Part shown: positions 1-8,259 of the stretch, one piece after another
How positions within the stretch are numbered: the first letter of the stretch is position 1
Layout: every line of letters begins with the position of its first letter
Origin: Accumulibacter sp.
GTDB lineage: Bacteria > Pseudomonadota > Gammaproteobacteria > Burkholderiales > Rhodocyclaceae
Direction of reading: 5' to 3'
NCBI RefSeq assembly: GCF_023806565.1
Contig: NZ_JAMTDV010000024.1
Location: forward strand, 1-39,591
DNA: 39,591 bases
Notes under the pieces: generated by a model
Database searches by the model: none
What the model saw: only the letters and a program-made list of their open reading frames with translations
Told to the model about the DNA's origin: nothing
Made by a program: the position numbers and the translations under genes

Positions 1-1781
1 GCTGCTGCTCGCGCAGGAGGGCGACGCCCCGCTGCAGGGGCGCGCGGCGCTGTTCACCGCTTTCGTTCGCCAATGCCTGCGGCGCGAGATCGACACGCCG
101 ACCACCCGCTCTTTCGCCCCGGCTCGCTGCTCACCGCCCGCGATCACCAGCGCTGCCTGCAGCATGACTGGCGGCAGCCGACCGAATTGCCTGCGCGCGG
201 CCCGTTGCTGCCGGCACTCGGCCGCCTCGCCTACGCCATGCAGGTACGGCGGGCGCCGGGGGAAAGCGCGCGCGCGTTCCGTACGACGACGCGCTCGATC
301 TGCTCGGCGCACCGGCCGAGGACCTGCTGCACGCCGGTGTCGCGCTGCAGGTCGTCGAAGTCCAGTGGGACGACGTGCTCTACGTCCACCAGTTGCTGCA
401 GGAATACTTCGCCGCGCGCGTCGTTGCCGCCGAAGCGCAGCCGGCGCTCGCCGCCAGCGCGTGGCGTGCCGACGAGATCGTGCCGCGCCTGGCCGAAACG
501 CTCGCCACGCGCGCCGACTCCGACCCGCTCCCCGAGGCGCCGGCGACCGGCTGGGAGGAGACGTTCGTCCTCGCCAGCGCGATGGCCGCCGATCCGGAGA
601 AGTTCGTCACCGACCTGATCGCCGTCAACCTGCCGCTCGCCGGGCGCTGCGCCGCGCAACCCGAAGTGCGCCTCTTGCCTTCGCTGCGCGAGCGCCTGCA
701 GAAGGCGCTCGTCGAACGCAGCCGGGACCCGGCGGCCGACCTGCGCGCGCGCATCGCCGCCGCGCGCGCGCTTGGCCAGCTCGGCGATCCGCGCTTCGCG
801 CGCCGGCGCGGGCCATTCGGCGACTACCTCCTGCCGCCGGTCGTCGAGATCGCGGGGGGCGACTACCGCATCGGTAGTGACGAAGGGCTGTATCAGGACG
901 AGGCGCCGGTGCATGAGCTGAAGCTCGCGCCGTTCGCGGTCGGCCGCTTCCCGGTGACCAACGCCGAGCGGCAGCGCTTCGTCGCCGCCGGTGGCTACGC
1001 AGACGAGCGCTGGTGGCAGGGGGAAGCGGCGAAGCGCTGGCAGCGCGGCGAAGGGACCGACAAAGGGCCGAAGGAGCAGTGGCGACAGAACCGCCGCTTC
1101 GTATGCGCGAACCCCGGATTGGCGGCGACGCAGTTGCGCGAAGGCCGGATCAGCTCACGCCAGGCCGAATTCTGGGAAGAGATTCGGCGGATGTCCGAAG
1201 ACGACTTCGAGCAGAAACTGCGCACCCGGTACGCAGGCGGTCGCCGGTCGGAGCCGGCGCTTTGGAATGACCCGGCGTTCAACGACGCGACCCAGCCGGT
1301 GGTCGGCGTCTGCTGGTACGAAGTGCGCGCGTACTGCGCGTGGCTCTCGGCACAGACTGGGCAGGACTGGCGGCTGCCGAGCGAAGCCGAGTGGGAAGCC
1401 GCCGCACGTGGCCGCGCAGGTCACCGCTACGCCTGGGGCGACGAATTCGACGCCGCGCGCTGCAACGTCTTCGAGACGCACGTGCGCCGGACGACCCCGG
1501 TCGGCGTCTTCCCCGGCGGCGACACTCCGGAAGGGCTGTCGGAAATCACCGGCAACGTCTGGGAATGGACGAGCAGCGCCTACGAAACGTATGCCTACCG
1601 AGCCGACCGACGGCGCGAAGACACAGATCGGGCGGATGCCCGGCGCGTGGTGCGTGGCGGCTCATGGAACAGCTACCGCGTCGTCGCGCGCGGCGCGTGC
1701 CGCGACGGCGGCGACCCTGGCGCCCGTAGCGACGACGTGGGTTTGCGGTTGGTGTGTGTCTCTCCCATCCTGAAACGCTGA
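1..1781 (+). CDS. NACHT/STAND-like protein with C-terminal FGE-sulfatase (SUMF1) domain, 5'-partial, apparently frameshifted
   Basis: The gene begins before the window. Protein-like sequence runs in three frames: frame 2 at about 2-85 (ALFTAFVRQCLRREID), frame 1 at about 88-245 (HPLFRPGSLLTARDHQRC... LPALGRLAYAMQ), then frame 3 from about 265 to the stop at 1781. This implies two single-base shifts, by mutation or sequencing error. The segment to about 480 (DALDLLGAPAEDLLHAGV, VHQLLQEYFAARVV) resembles the helical region that follows a NACHT NTPase. From about 840 an FGE/SUMF1 fold is clear: GDYRIGSDEG, FAVGRFPVTNAE, WRLPSEAEWEAAARG, YAWGDEF, GNVWEWTSS, VVRGGSW, GLRLVC. NACHT-FGE fusions are common in multicellular or conflict-prone bacteria as signalling or immune-type proteins; the ligand here is unknown. 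A GTG at 375 could only start a truncated product. Domain call firm, integrity doubtful. Confidence 0.7.
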
Positions 1782-1889
1782 TCACCGTTACTCTGATTTC
1801 TGACGCCTCTGACTCACTGAAACTCTCCGTCGAGGAACAGTGCAAGGCCCGCCACGGCACCACGAACGCAATGGATCGGGTGAGCCGGG

Positions 1890-2603
1890 TCAGCGTTGCG
1901 AAGTGCTGTCGCTCGCCTGCGGCGGTGCGTGCAGGTTGCTGATCAGGATCTGCACGCTGACCAGCAGTACCCAGAGCGGAAAGACGACGACGATGCCTTC
2001 GACGTAACGGCTGCTGAGCAGCAGCAGGAGTGCCAGCGCGTAGCCGAGAAAGGCGTTGCGGCGGGCGATGAAGCCGGTACGCAGCGCCAGCGTCGAGGTG
2101 GCGATCATGAATACGGCAGCCATGCGGATGGCGTAGATGTTCATGATCTCGTAGGCGATGGCGCGCGCCAGCGTGAAGGAGGCGGTGCCGAGCAGGCGCT
2201 CGGGATGGGCCAGGAAGACGATGATGATGGCACCGATCATCGCTGCCGCGACGAACAGCATGGCCAGGAAGAGCAGCCCGCTGCCGAAAAAGACGGTCGC
2301 GAAGAAACGGTCCTCGCGCTCGCCCAGGCGGTCGCGCAGCACGCCGATGAACCAGAGAAAGGCGATCCCCGCGAACGGCACCAGATTGAGCGCCAGCGCG
2401 ACGCGGCCGGCGTGGTGCTGCAGCCAGGCGCCGGCTTCGAGCGGATCGGCAGGCACCGACAGCCGGAGCAGGACGGCGCTGGCGATCAGCAGCAGGGAAA
2501 AGACGATGCCGGCGATCGCCGCAGCACGCGGCGCGCGCAGACGCGCGGAGATCGAGTCCGGGTGATCGCCGGCAGGGTCGGGCGGAGTCGGGTGGCTGCT
2601 CAT
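1890..2603 (-). CDS. Hypothetical polytopic membrane protein (237 aa)
   Basis: Not recognised as a named family. The 237-residue product starts [10 protein letters not shown] and has a polar N-terminus of about 25 residues. At least five hydrophobic segments follow: [83 protein letters not shown] and [24 protein letters not shown]. The long loop between segments one and two, and the [11 protein letters not shown] loop, are the hydrophilic parts. It is convergent with the FGE-domain gene and divergent from aroC, so it is likely monocistronic. An integral inner-membrane location is clear; function cannot be assigned. Confidence 0.75.
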   Translation of the reverse strand: MSSHPTPPDPAGDHPDSISARLRAPRAAAIAGIVFSLLLIASAVLLRLSVPADPLEAGAWLQHHAGRVALALNLVPFAGIAFLWFIGVLRDRLGEREDRFFATVFFGSGLLFLAMLFVAAAMIGAIIIVFLAHPERLLGTASFTLARAIAYEIMNIYAIRMAAVFMIATSTLALRTGFIARRNAFLGYALALLLLLSSRYVEGIVVVFPLWVLLVSVQILISNLHAPPQASDSTSQR

Positions 2604-3003
2604 CGCATGCTCGCTTCCTGTTCAGTCGGCGCCACCGGCCTGGGCACGCTTGCCGTTGCGCCAGCGCCTGCGCGCGGTCGTGCGCGCCGCAGGCAGAGGT
2701 CATGCGTCCGCGGTGTGCGCGCCAGGCGGGCAGTACCCGGTCCGCAGGCGCCACACCCGCGCGGAATCAACGCCCGCCTCTGCTGCCCCCCTTGTCCCAG
2801 CCGTAGCGGGCGGTGCGTTGCCAGCGGGCATCGGCGCGGCGCAGGTCGGCAGCCGGCGGGCTTGCCGCGGTGGCCTGCTGGCGAGTGGTCTTGAGCGATC
2901 GTCGAAGGGAACGGGAAGGCCTGGCGTTCATCGGTTTGCGCCGCGAGGGGGCGGCTGGCGCTGTGGTAGACTTTGCCGTCATTCTAGCGCGCAAGAGGCG
3001 GCC
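2604..3003. other. 400-bp intergenic region between the 237-aa membrane protein gene and aroC
   Basis: This gap separates two divergent genes. It holds one possible 54-codon minus-strand ORF, listed separately, and the aroC leader. A weak -10-like TAGACT lies at 2967-2972 with no convincing -35 box. I see no RNA gene, repeat or terminator here. Confidence 0.5.
2767..2931 (-). CDS. Possible small basic protein (54 aa), unrecognised
   Basis: A 54-codon ORF reading [20 protein letters not shown] and ending in a [13 protein letters not shown]-type tail, with its ATG at 2931 and a TGA at 2767-2769. It is strongly basic, with several Arg/Lys clusters and a Trp/Tyr-containing C-terminus that looks protein-like. 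It shows no clear Shine-Dalgarno. It could be a short DNA- or ribosome-associated protein, or a chance ORF in GC-rich DNA. Low confidence. Confidence 0.25.
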   Translation of the reverse strand: MNARPSRSLRRSLKTTRQQATAASPPAADLRRADARWQRTARYGWDKGGSRGGR

Positions 3004-4107
3004 ATGTCCGGCAACACCATCGGCACCCTGTTTGCCGTCACTTCGTTTGGCGAATCGCACGGACCGGCGATTGGCTGCGTGGTCGACGGCTGCCCGCCCG
3101 GACTGGCGCTTTGCGAGGCCGACATCCAGGCCGAACTGGATCGCCGCAAGCCGGGGACTTCGCGGCATGTGACGCAGCGGCGCGAGCCGGATGCGGTCGA
3201 GATTCTTTCCGGAGTTTTCGCCGGTCGGACGACCGGAACGCCGATCGCCTTGCTGATCCGCAACCAGGATCAGCGCAGCAAGGATTACGGGTCGCTGGCC
3301 GAAACCTTCCGCCCCGGACACGCCGATTACGTCTATACGCAGAAATACGGTTTCCGCGACCACCGCGGCGGCGGTCGTTCGTCGGCGCGCGAGACGGCGG
3401 TGCGGGTCGCGGCCGGTGCCATCGCGCGCAAGTGGCTGGCCGAACGTTACGGTGTGGCGATCCGCGGCTGGATGAGCCAGCTCGGTCCGATCGAGATTCC
3501 CTTCGTCGCCGCTGCCGAGATCGCGGGCAATCCCTTCTTTGCCCCGAACGCCGCCATCGTGCCGCAACTCGAGGAATACATGGATCAACTGCGCAAGTCG
3601 GGCGATTCGGTCGGGGCGAAGATCACGGTGACGGCGAGCGGCGTGCCGCCGGGCTGGGGCGAACCGGTCTATGGCCGGCTCGACGCCGAGATCGCCTACG
3701 CGATGATGGGAATCAACGCGGTCAAGGGAGTCGAAATCGGCGCCGGCTTCGCCAGTGTCACGCAGAAGGGCAGCGAGCACGGCGACGAAATGACGCCACA
3801 GGGCTTTCTCAGCAACCATGCCGGCGGCGTGCTTGGCGGCATCTCCAGCGGGCAGGACGTGGTCGTCCGTCTGGCGATCAAGCCGACTTCGAGCATTCGG
3901 CTGCCGCGCCGCTCGCTGACCGCAGGTGGCGAAGCGACGCTGGTCGAGACGCACGGCCGGCACGATCCCTGCGTCGGCATCCGGGCGACGCCGATTGCCG
4001 AGGCGATGCTGGCGCTGGTGCTGATCGATCAGGCCCTGCGCCATCGCGCGCAGTGCGCGGATGTGCTGTGCACGACGCCGATGATTCCCGGTCGCCCGAC
4101 GGGGTGA
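3004..4107 (+). CDS. aroC: Chorismate synthase
   Basis: Converts 5-enolpyruvylshikimate-3-phosphate to chorismate in the cytoplasm using reduced FMN; it is the last common step to aromatic amino acids and folate. The 367-residue product has the usual length. Family signatures are visible: [22 protein letters not shown] at the N-terminus with the catalytic His of GESHG, the RPGHAD and [10 protein letters not shown] motifs, and [15 protein letters not shown] near residue 265. ATG 3004 is chosen because AAGAGG lies five bases upstream and the homologous N-terminus starts there; an in-frame extension to 2650 looks non-coding. It is followed at 74 bp by a separate promoter, so it probably ends its own transcript. 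Its product feeds the trp genes further along the window. Confidence 0.97.
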   Translation: MSGNTIGTLFAVTSFGESHGPAIGCVVDGCPPGLALCEADIQAELDRRKPGTSRHVTQRREPDAVEILSGVFAGRTTGTPIALLIRNQDQRSKDYGSLAETFRPGHADYVYTQKYGFRDHRGGGRSSARETAVRVAAGAIARKWLAERYGVAIRGWMSQLGPIEIPFVAAAEIAGNPFFAPNAAIVPQLEEYMDQLRKSGDSVGAKITVTASGVPPGWGEPVYGRLDAEIAYAMMGINAVKGVEIGAGFASVTQKGSEHGDEMTPQGFLSNHAGGVLGGISSGQDVVVRLAIKPTSSIRLPRRSLTAGGEATLVETHGRHDPCVGIRATPIAEAMLALVLIDQALRHRAQCADVLCTTPMIPGRPTG

Positions 4108-4133
4108 CGGGGGCTCGTGGCAATGGTTATAAT
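4104..4133 (+). promoter_or_regulatory. Candidate sigma70 promoter for the YdcH-like gene
   Basis: A perfect -10 TATAAT lies at 4128-4133. A -35-like GTGACG at 4104-4109, overlapping the aroC stop, precedes it with an 18-bp spacer. The small downstream gene starts about 50 bp later. Confidence 0.55.
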
Positions 4134-4186
4134 CGCGCGATCCGGTGGCGCATGGGGCGGGCCGGGGTCAGCCAGAGGCGATGATC

Positions 4187-4438
4187 ATGCAAGTTGAGCA
4201 CCACGACCTTCACCACGAGTTCCCGGAGTACCTGGATCACATCCACGCACTGCAATCCTCGGACGAGCAGTTTGGCCACCTCTACAACCAGTACCATCAA
4301 GTGACGCGAGAGGTCGAGCGCCTCGAGGAAGAAGACGTGCCGGTCGACGATTTCACGATCGAGAACATGAAGAAGCAGCGCGTCTGGCTCAAGGATCAGA
4401 TGTACCGCATGCTGGTCGCGCACAAGAACGGCGGCTGA
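4187..4438 (+). CDS. YdcH-like DUF465 family small protein
   Basis: An 83-residue, highly charged, helical protein beginning MQVEHHDLHHEFPEYLDHIH. It contains the DUF465/YdcH pattern of a LxxxxxxF segment, an LYNQYHQVTREVERLEEED coiled coil and a C-terminal MKKQRVWLKDQMYRML helix. Family members are 65-85 residues long and of unknown function, probably oligomeric coiled coils. An ATG six bases upstream (4181) is also in frame, but AGAGG at 4175-4179 is spaced correctly only for 4187. A strong TATAAT element sits upstream, so it is likely well expressed on its own. Confidence 0.85.
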   Translation: MQVEHHDLHHEFPEYLDHIHALQSSDEQFGHLYNQYHQVTREVERLEEEDVPVDDFTIENMKKQRVWLKDQMYRMLVAHKNGG

Positions 4439-4464
4439 CCCCATCGCGACCGGTGGCGCCGGCT

Positions 4465-4488
4465 GCATCCGGTAGAATCGCCGGATGC
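4465..4488 (+). promoter_or_regulatory. Inverted repeat spanning the -10 box and start codon of the MFS gene
   Basis: GCATCCGG (4465-4472) and CCGGATGC (4481-4488) are perfect 8-bp inverted arms around an 8-nt centre containing TAGAAT (4473-4478), a good -10 box. The ATG of the MFS gene (4485-4487) lies inside the right arm. If this -10 box is used, transcription starts at or next to the ATG, giving a leaderless or near-leaderless mRNA. The arms could instead be an operator. Confidence 0.45.
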
Positions 4489-5690
4489 ACCCGCTGCCCT
4501 ACTGGCGTCTCTCCGGCTACTACTTCTTCTATTTCGCGTTCATCGGCGCATTCTCGCCGTATTTCGGGCTGTACCTCCAGTCGCTGTCGTTTTCGGCTTG
4601 GGACATCGCTCTGCTGATGTCGCAAATGCAGCTGATGCGCCTGTTCGCCCCCTACCTGTGGGGGGCGTTCGCCGACCGTCTCGGGCAGCGGATGGTCATC
4701 GTCCGTCTGGCGGCGCTGCTCAGCCTGCTCGGCTTCGCGAGCTTTTTCCTGGTGCACGGCTTCGTCGCGGTGCTGCTCGCCATGGCGCTGCTGGCCTTTT
4801 TCTGGAGCGCCGCGCTGCCGCTGGTCGAGACGACGACCTTCGATCATCTGCGCGACCAGCCGGCGCGGTACAGCCGCATCCGGCTGTGGGGATCGATCGG
4901 TTTCATCATCGCCGTGATGGCCACCGGCGCCTGGCTCGATCGCGTGCCGCTGTCCGCTCTGCTGTGGGTGATCGTCGGCACGCTGCTCGGCATTCTGGCC
5001 TGCGCGCTGGCGGTTCCCGAGGCAAGGTCGCAGGCAGCGGCCGGCGAGCAGCTGCCGCTCGCGACGATCGTTCGTCAGCCGCGAGTGCGGGCGCTGTTCG
5101 CCGCCTGCTTCGCGATGTCGGCGGCGCACGGTGCGCTGTACGTCTTCTATTCGATCTATCTCGCCGATCATCACTACAGCAAGTTCCTGGTCGGCTCGCT
5201 GTGGTCGCTGGGAGTGGTCGCCGAGATCGTCGTCTTCTTCTACATGGGCGAGCTCATGCGCCGATTTGGTCTGCGCAGGCTGTTGCTGGCCAGTTTTTCC
5301 GCAGCGGTGGCGCGTTTCCTGATGATCGGCTGGGGAGTCGAGTGGCCGTGGCTAATCGTCGTCGCGCAGGTACTGCACGGGCTGACCTTCGGTGCCTACC
5401 ACGCGGCAGCGATCGCCGCGGTCAACCGCTGGTTCACCGGCCGCAGTCAGGCGCGCGGACAGGCACTGTATTCGAGCCTGTCGTTTGGCGCCGGCGGCCT
5501 CGCCGGCAGTCTGCTGAGCGGCTGGACCTGGGACGCCTGGGGCGCGGCAGCGACCTATGCGATCAGTTCGGCCTTCGCGCTGCTCGGCCTGCTCCTCGTC
5601 GTGCGCTGGGTGAGCGACGAGGACGAAGTCGGCGGCCGGGGCTCGTGGCGGGTTGCAGAAGATCTGTCTGCTCCGGGAATTCGTCGATGA
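4485..5690 (+). CDS. MFS transporter, MFS_1-like (PPP/HcaT-type) family
   Basis: A 401-residue inner-membrane transporter with about 12 hydrophobic segments, beginning MHPLPYWRLSGYYFFYFAFIG. Charged loop motifs include GAFADRLGQR between the second and third helices. The ARYSRIRLWGSIGFI segment and N-terminal YYFFYFAFIGAFSPYFGLYL are characteristic of the MFS_1-like group that includes HcaT, a phenylpropionate permease, and LacY relatives. Substrate is not predictable. No Shine-Dalgarno precedes the ATG, and the start lies within an inverted repeat that also holds the -10 box. Its stop overlaps the M48 start (ATGA), so the two genes are co-translated. Confidence 0.9.
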   Translation: MHPLPYWRLSGYYFFYFAFIGAFSPYFGLYLQSLSFSAWDIALLMSQMQLMRLFAPYLWGAFADRLGQRMVIVRLAALLSLLGFASFFLVHGFVAVLLAMALLAFFWSAALPLVETTTFDHLRDQPARYSRIRLWGSIGFIIAVMATGAWLDRVPLSALLWVIVGTLLGILACALAVPEARSQAAAGEQLPLATIVRQPRVRALFAACFAMSAAHGALYVFYSIYLADHHYSKFLVGSLWSLGVVAEIVVFFYMGELMRRFGLRRLLLASFSAAVARFLMIGWGVEWPWLIVVAQVLHGLTFGAYHAAAIAAVNRWFTGRSQARGQALYSSLSFGAGGLAGSLLSGWTWDAWGAAATYAISSAFALLGLLLVVRWVSDEDEVGGRGSWRVAEDLSAPGIRR

Positions 5691-6517
5691 GGTGCCCGCA
5701 ATCCTGGCTGCTGCTCTTCGCCATCGCGCTCGCCGCCGGTTGCGCCACGACCCGCACCACTGCACCCGGTGTGGTTGGCGTCAACCGGGAGCAAACCATG
5801 CTGGTCTCCTCGGGCGAGGTCGATCGCTCGGCGGCCAAGGCGTATCAGGAGACCCTGCGCGACGCGAAGGGCAGCAATCTGCTCAATCGCGATCCGCGCG
5901 AGGTCGAACGTGTGCGGCGCATCGCTGCGCGACTGATTCCGGCAACCGCCGCCTTCCGCAGCGATGCGCCGGGGTGGAACTGGGAGGTCAATGTCGTGAC
6001 TTCGCGCGAGCTCAACGCCTGGTGCATGCCGGGTGGCAAGATCGCGGTTTACAGCGGGCTGATCGAGCAACTGCAGCTCACCGACGACGAACTCGCCGCA
6101 GTCATGGCGCACGAAATCGCGCACGCCTTGCGCGAACACGGGCGCGAGAAGGCGGGGCAGGCGGCCGGCGTCAACGCGGCCGCGGCCATCGGTGGCGCCT
6201 TGCTGGGCGCGTATTTCGGGATCGATTCGGGGATCGGCCGCAGCGTCCTCGGTGGCGTCGGCGAACTCGCCTTCATGCGTCCGAACTCGCGTGAAATGGA
6301 ACAGGAAGCCGACCGCGTCGGCGTCGAGCTGGCGGCCCGCGCGGCGTATGACCCGCAGGCGGCGATCACGCTGTGGGAAAAGATGGAGCGGGCAGGAGGC
6401 GCACAAGCGCCACAGTGGCTATCGACGCATCCATCGCACGCATCGCGCCTCGCCGACCTGCGCGTGTACGCGGCGCGAGTGCAACCCCTGTACGCAGCCG
6501 CCCGCAAGTCCCGCTGA
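5687..6517 (+). CDS. M48-family zinc metallopeptidase lipoprotein (intact copy)
   Basis: A periplasmic M48 peptidase of 276 residues, of the kind linked to envelope protein quality control (BepA/LoiP-like group). The signal peptide MRCPQSWLLLFAIALAAGC ends in a lipobox with lipidated Cys19. The zinc motif HEIAH is at 142-146 (His142, Glu143, His146), and the third-ligand region EMEQEADRVG is at 203-212. A Gly/Ala-rich segment at 160-192 probably packs against the membrane. The start ATG overlaps the stop of the MFS gene by ATGA. The 3' part from codon 154 is duplicated at 8857-9228 downstream of the inserted element; this upstream copy is complete. Confidence 0.93.
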   Translation: MRCPQSWLLLFAIALAAGCATTRTTAPGVVGVNREQTMLVSSGEVDRSAAKAYQETLRDAKGSNLLNRDPREVERVRRIAARLIPATAAFRSDAPGWNWEVNVVTSRELNAWCMPGGKIAVYSGLIEQLQLTDDELAAVMAHEIAHALREHGREKAGQAAGVNAAAAIGGALLGAYFGIDSGIGRSVLGGVGELAFMRPNSREMEQEADRVGVELAARAAYDPQAAITLWEKMERAGGAQAPQWLSTHPSHASRLADLRVYAARVQPLYAAARKSR

Positions 6518-6535
6518 CTCGCCGCAAGCAAGCGG

Positions 6536-6565
6536 CAGACAGCGGCGACGACGCTGTGACATAAT
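6536..6565 (+). promoter_or_regulatory. Candidate leuC promoter, left (orphaned) copy
   Basis: CAGACA (6536-6541) and CATAAT (6560-6565), separated by 18 bp, resemble sigma70 -35 and -10 boxes ahead of the truncated leuC fragment. The identical sequence recurs at 9247-9276 before the intact leuC. This copy could transcribe into the inserted element and its ATPase gene. Confidence 0.4.
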
Positions 6566-6617
6566 CGGAACCCTCGAACCGGCCCACGCGGGCCCAGACT
6601 CGCCGGATTGACAAGCG

Positions 6618-6684
6618 ATGCCGCAGACCCTGTCCGAAAGGCTTTGGCAGGGCCGCGTAGGCCATCAGGAAGCCGATGGCACCG
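6618..6684 (+). pseudogene. leuC: leuC 5' fragment (22 codons), truncated by the insertion
   Basis: Reads MPQTLSERLWQGRVGHQEAD, against [20 protein letters not shown] in the intact gene at 9329. Tyr6, Lys8, Asp12, His13 and Val15 of the normal LeuC N-terminus are replaced by Ser, Arg, Gly, Arg and Gly, so this copy is drifting. Homology stops at 6684, ten bases before the left inverted repeat of the element. It makes no functional product. Confidence 0.85.
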
Positions 6685-6694
6685 GAGAGTTGGT

Positions 6695-6724
6695 GGCCAG
6701 TTCTCGTATTGGCACATTGAATGC
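6695..6724 (+). repeat. Left terminal inverted repeat of the element
   Basis: Starts GGCCAGTTCTCGTATTGGCA. It matches the complement of 8800-8829 at 27 of 30 positions. A subterminal hairpin also exists here: CAGTTCTCG at 6698-6706 pairs with CGAGAACTG at 6732-6740, which may be a further transposase-binding copy. Confidence 0.75.
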
Positions 6725-6789
6725 AATCACGCGAGAACTGATCCCTCTTGCGCTATTCTTTAGGCCTCTTCCACACCTAGGAAACCAGC

Positions 6790-8259
6790 ATGCTGCGTAG
6801 TGAGATCAGAGAATCAACAAAGCAGGAGCTTCTCAAGAAGGTTCGAGAACATGACTACGGTAAATATCTCCTAAAAGCTAGCATATTAAAAATAAGGGGA
6901 TTCTCTGAAGAGGATATAACATTCGAATTTCCCGTTACCGCCTTGATTGGCCCTAACGGAGGTGGGAAGTCTTCTGTACTTGGCGTAGCAGGATGTGCAT
7001 ACAAAGACATAAAACCAGGCCTGTTCTTCCCAAAAAGCGCCGTTGGCGACGAGTCAATGTCTGGCTGGCGTATTGAATATGAGTTGATTGACAAAACACT
7101 AAATCCGAAGCAGCTGACCAAGCGCTCCTCCAACTTCCGACAAGCAAAGTGGGTAAGGGGCGACGTTGTTATCCGTGAAGTTTTGTTCTTTGGTATTGAA
7201 CGAACTGTTCCCGCTGGAGAGAAGGCAAGATACAAACGACTCATGCGTTCAACATACGTTCACAAACCTCCGCTTGAAGCTATCGACTCAACAGTAGCGA
7301 AGCAGGTTGAACATATTCTCGGAAAGCCTGTCTCTAATTATCAGGTTACTGACTATGGGTCGGATGACAAATTTCTGGTAGGCAAGTCGGATGGAAATAA
7401 ATTCTCGGAATTTCACTTTGGTGCTGGCGAATCTTCCATAATTCGCATGGTAACAAAGATTGAACAAGCACCACAAAATAGCCTGATTCTAATAGAGGAA
7501 ATAGAGAACGGCTTACATCCAATCGCCACAAAGCGCATGGTCGAATACCTTATCGATGTTGCGTCGAGAAAGTCATTGCAAGCGATATTTACCACTCATA
7601 GCGATTACGCACTTTCCCCACTCCCCAATGAGGCCATATGGGCAAGCATAAGTGGGAAGTTGCGCCAAGGAAAATTATCGGTCGAGGCATTACGCGCCGT
7701 ATCCGGACGAGTGGACAAAAAACTAGCGATCTTCGTAGAAGATGAATTCGCAAAGACCTGGGTTGACGCAATTCTACGCGAGAAACTTGGGGCATCATAT
7801 GATCAGGTAGAAGTCCATGCAGTGCATGGGGATGGGAATGCTGTAAAAACGCACAATGGGCACCTCCTCAACCCGGCAATTAATTTCAAGTCACTTTGCG
7901 TAATTGATGGCGACTCAAAGCAAGATGATAAACCGGAAGACGGAATTTACCGCCTTCCTGGATCACAGCCGGAATTGACCGTTTTTGAATCAGTGAGGAA
8001 TAATCTAGACGAAAATATTGCAATCCTTACGGTCTCCTGTCAAAGAGCACCGGATGCGCAAGCCCGTGTCAAAAATGTAATCGAGAGCATTTCAAGGACC
8101 AACAGAGACCCACATGTAATATTTAGTCAGGTTGGCATAGAAATTGGGTTCGTAGCCGAAGCCATTGTTCGAGGCGCTTTCTTGGCCCTATGGATTCGTG
8201 CCAACACTGATTTTTGTGATGTTTTTTCTAATGCTGTTCGCAAGAAAATTGGGGCCTAA
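6790..8259 (+). CDS. ABC-type AAA ATPase with TOPRIM-like C-terminal domain (OLD-family-like), candidate defence protein
   Basis: A 489-residue protein. Visible in order: N-terminal beta strands ILKIRGFSEEDITFEF; Walker A GPNGGGKS at 54-61; an insert of about 140 residues; an ABC-signature-like FGAGESS at 210-216; Walker B SLILIEEIENGLHP from 231 with catalytic Glu236/237; and a switch His in TTHS at 268-271. The C-terminal part has TOPRIM-like acidic motifs, IFVEDE at 314-319 and VIDGDSK at 371-377. This is the layout of OLD-family nucleases and their relatives (GajA of Gabija, AAA/TOPRIM effectors), known for anti-phage DNA cleavage or abortive infection. ATG 6790 has AGGAAA (6780-6785) upstream. 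Composition is far AT-richer than its neighbours, indicating transfer. The TAA stop lies inside an attC-like GCCTAAC box. No partner gene is adjacent. Confidence 0.85.
   Translation: MLRSEIRESTKQELLKKVREHDYGKYLLKASILKIRGFSEEDITFEFPVTALIGPNGGGKSSVLGVAGCAYKDIKPGLFFPKSAVGDESMSGWRIEYELIDKTLNPKQLTKRSSNFRQAKWVRGDVVIREVLFFGIERTVPAGEKARYKRLMRSTYVHKPPLEAIDSTVAKQVEHILGKPVSNYQVTDYGSDDKFLVGKSDGNKFSEFHFGAGESSIIRMVTKIEQAPQNSLILIEEIENGLHPIATKRMVEYLIDVASRKSLQAIFTTHSDYALSPLPNEAIWASISGKLRQGKLSVEALRAVSGRVDKKLAIFVEDEFAKTWVDAILREKLGASYDQVEVHAVHGDGNAVKTHNGHLLNPAINFKSLCVIDGDSKQDDKPEDGIYRLPGSQPELTVFESVRNNLDENIAILTVSCQRAPDAQARVKNVIESISRTNRDPHVIFSQVGIEIGFVAEAIVRGAFLALWIRANTDFCDVFSNAVRKKIGA

Larger units (their letters stand above)
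6146..6684. repeat. 539-bp direct repeat, left copy
   Basis: This stretch aligns without gaps to 8857-9395 at a constant offset of 2711 bp. It contains the M48 3' end, the intergenic leuC promoter region and the first 22 codons of leuC. From 6179 to 6567 (389 bp) I find no difference from the right copy. The left shoulder (6146-6178) has six mismatches: 6151, 6155, 6169, 6174, 6175 and 6178. The right shoulder (6568-6684) has eleven: 6568, 6588, 6601, 6616, 6632, 6634, 6640, 6652, 6653, 6655 and 6661. Confidence 0.95.

Noticed and set aside
4598-6517. A 639-codon continuous frame that joins an MFS-overlapping stretch to the M48 peptidase
   Set aside because: The first part is out of frame with the MFS protein and Arg-rich. 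The real M48 start is the ATG at 5687 with a lipoprotein signal.
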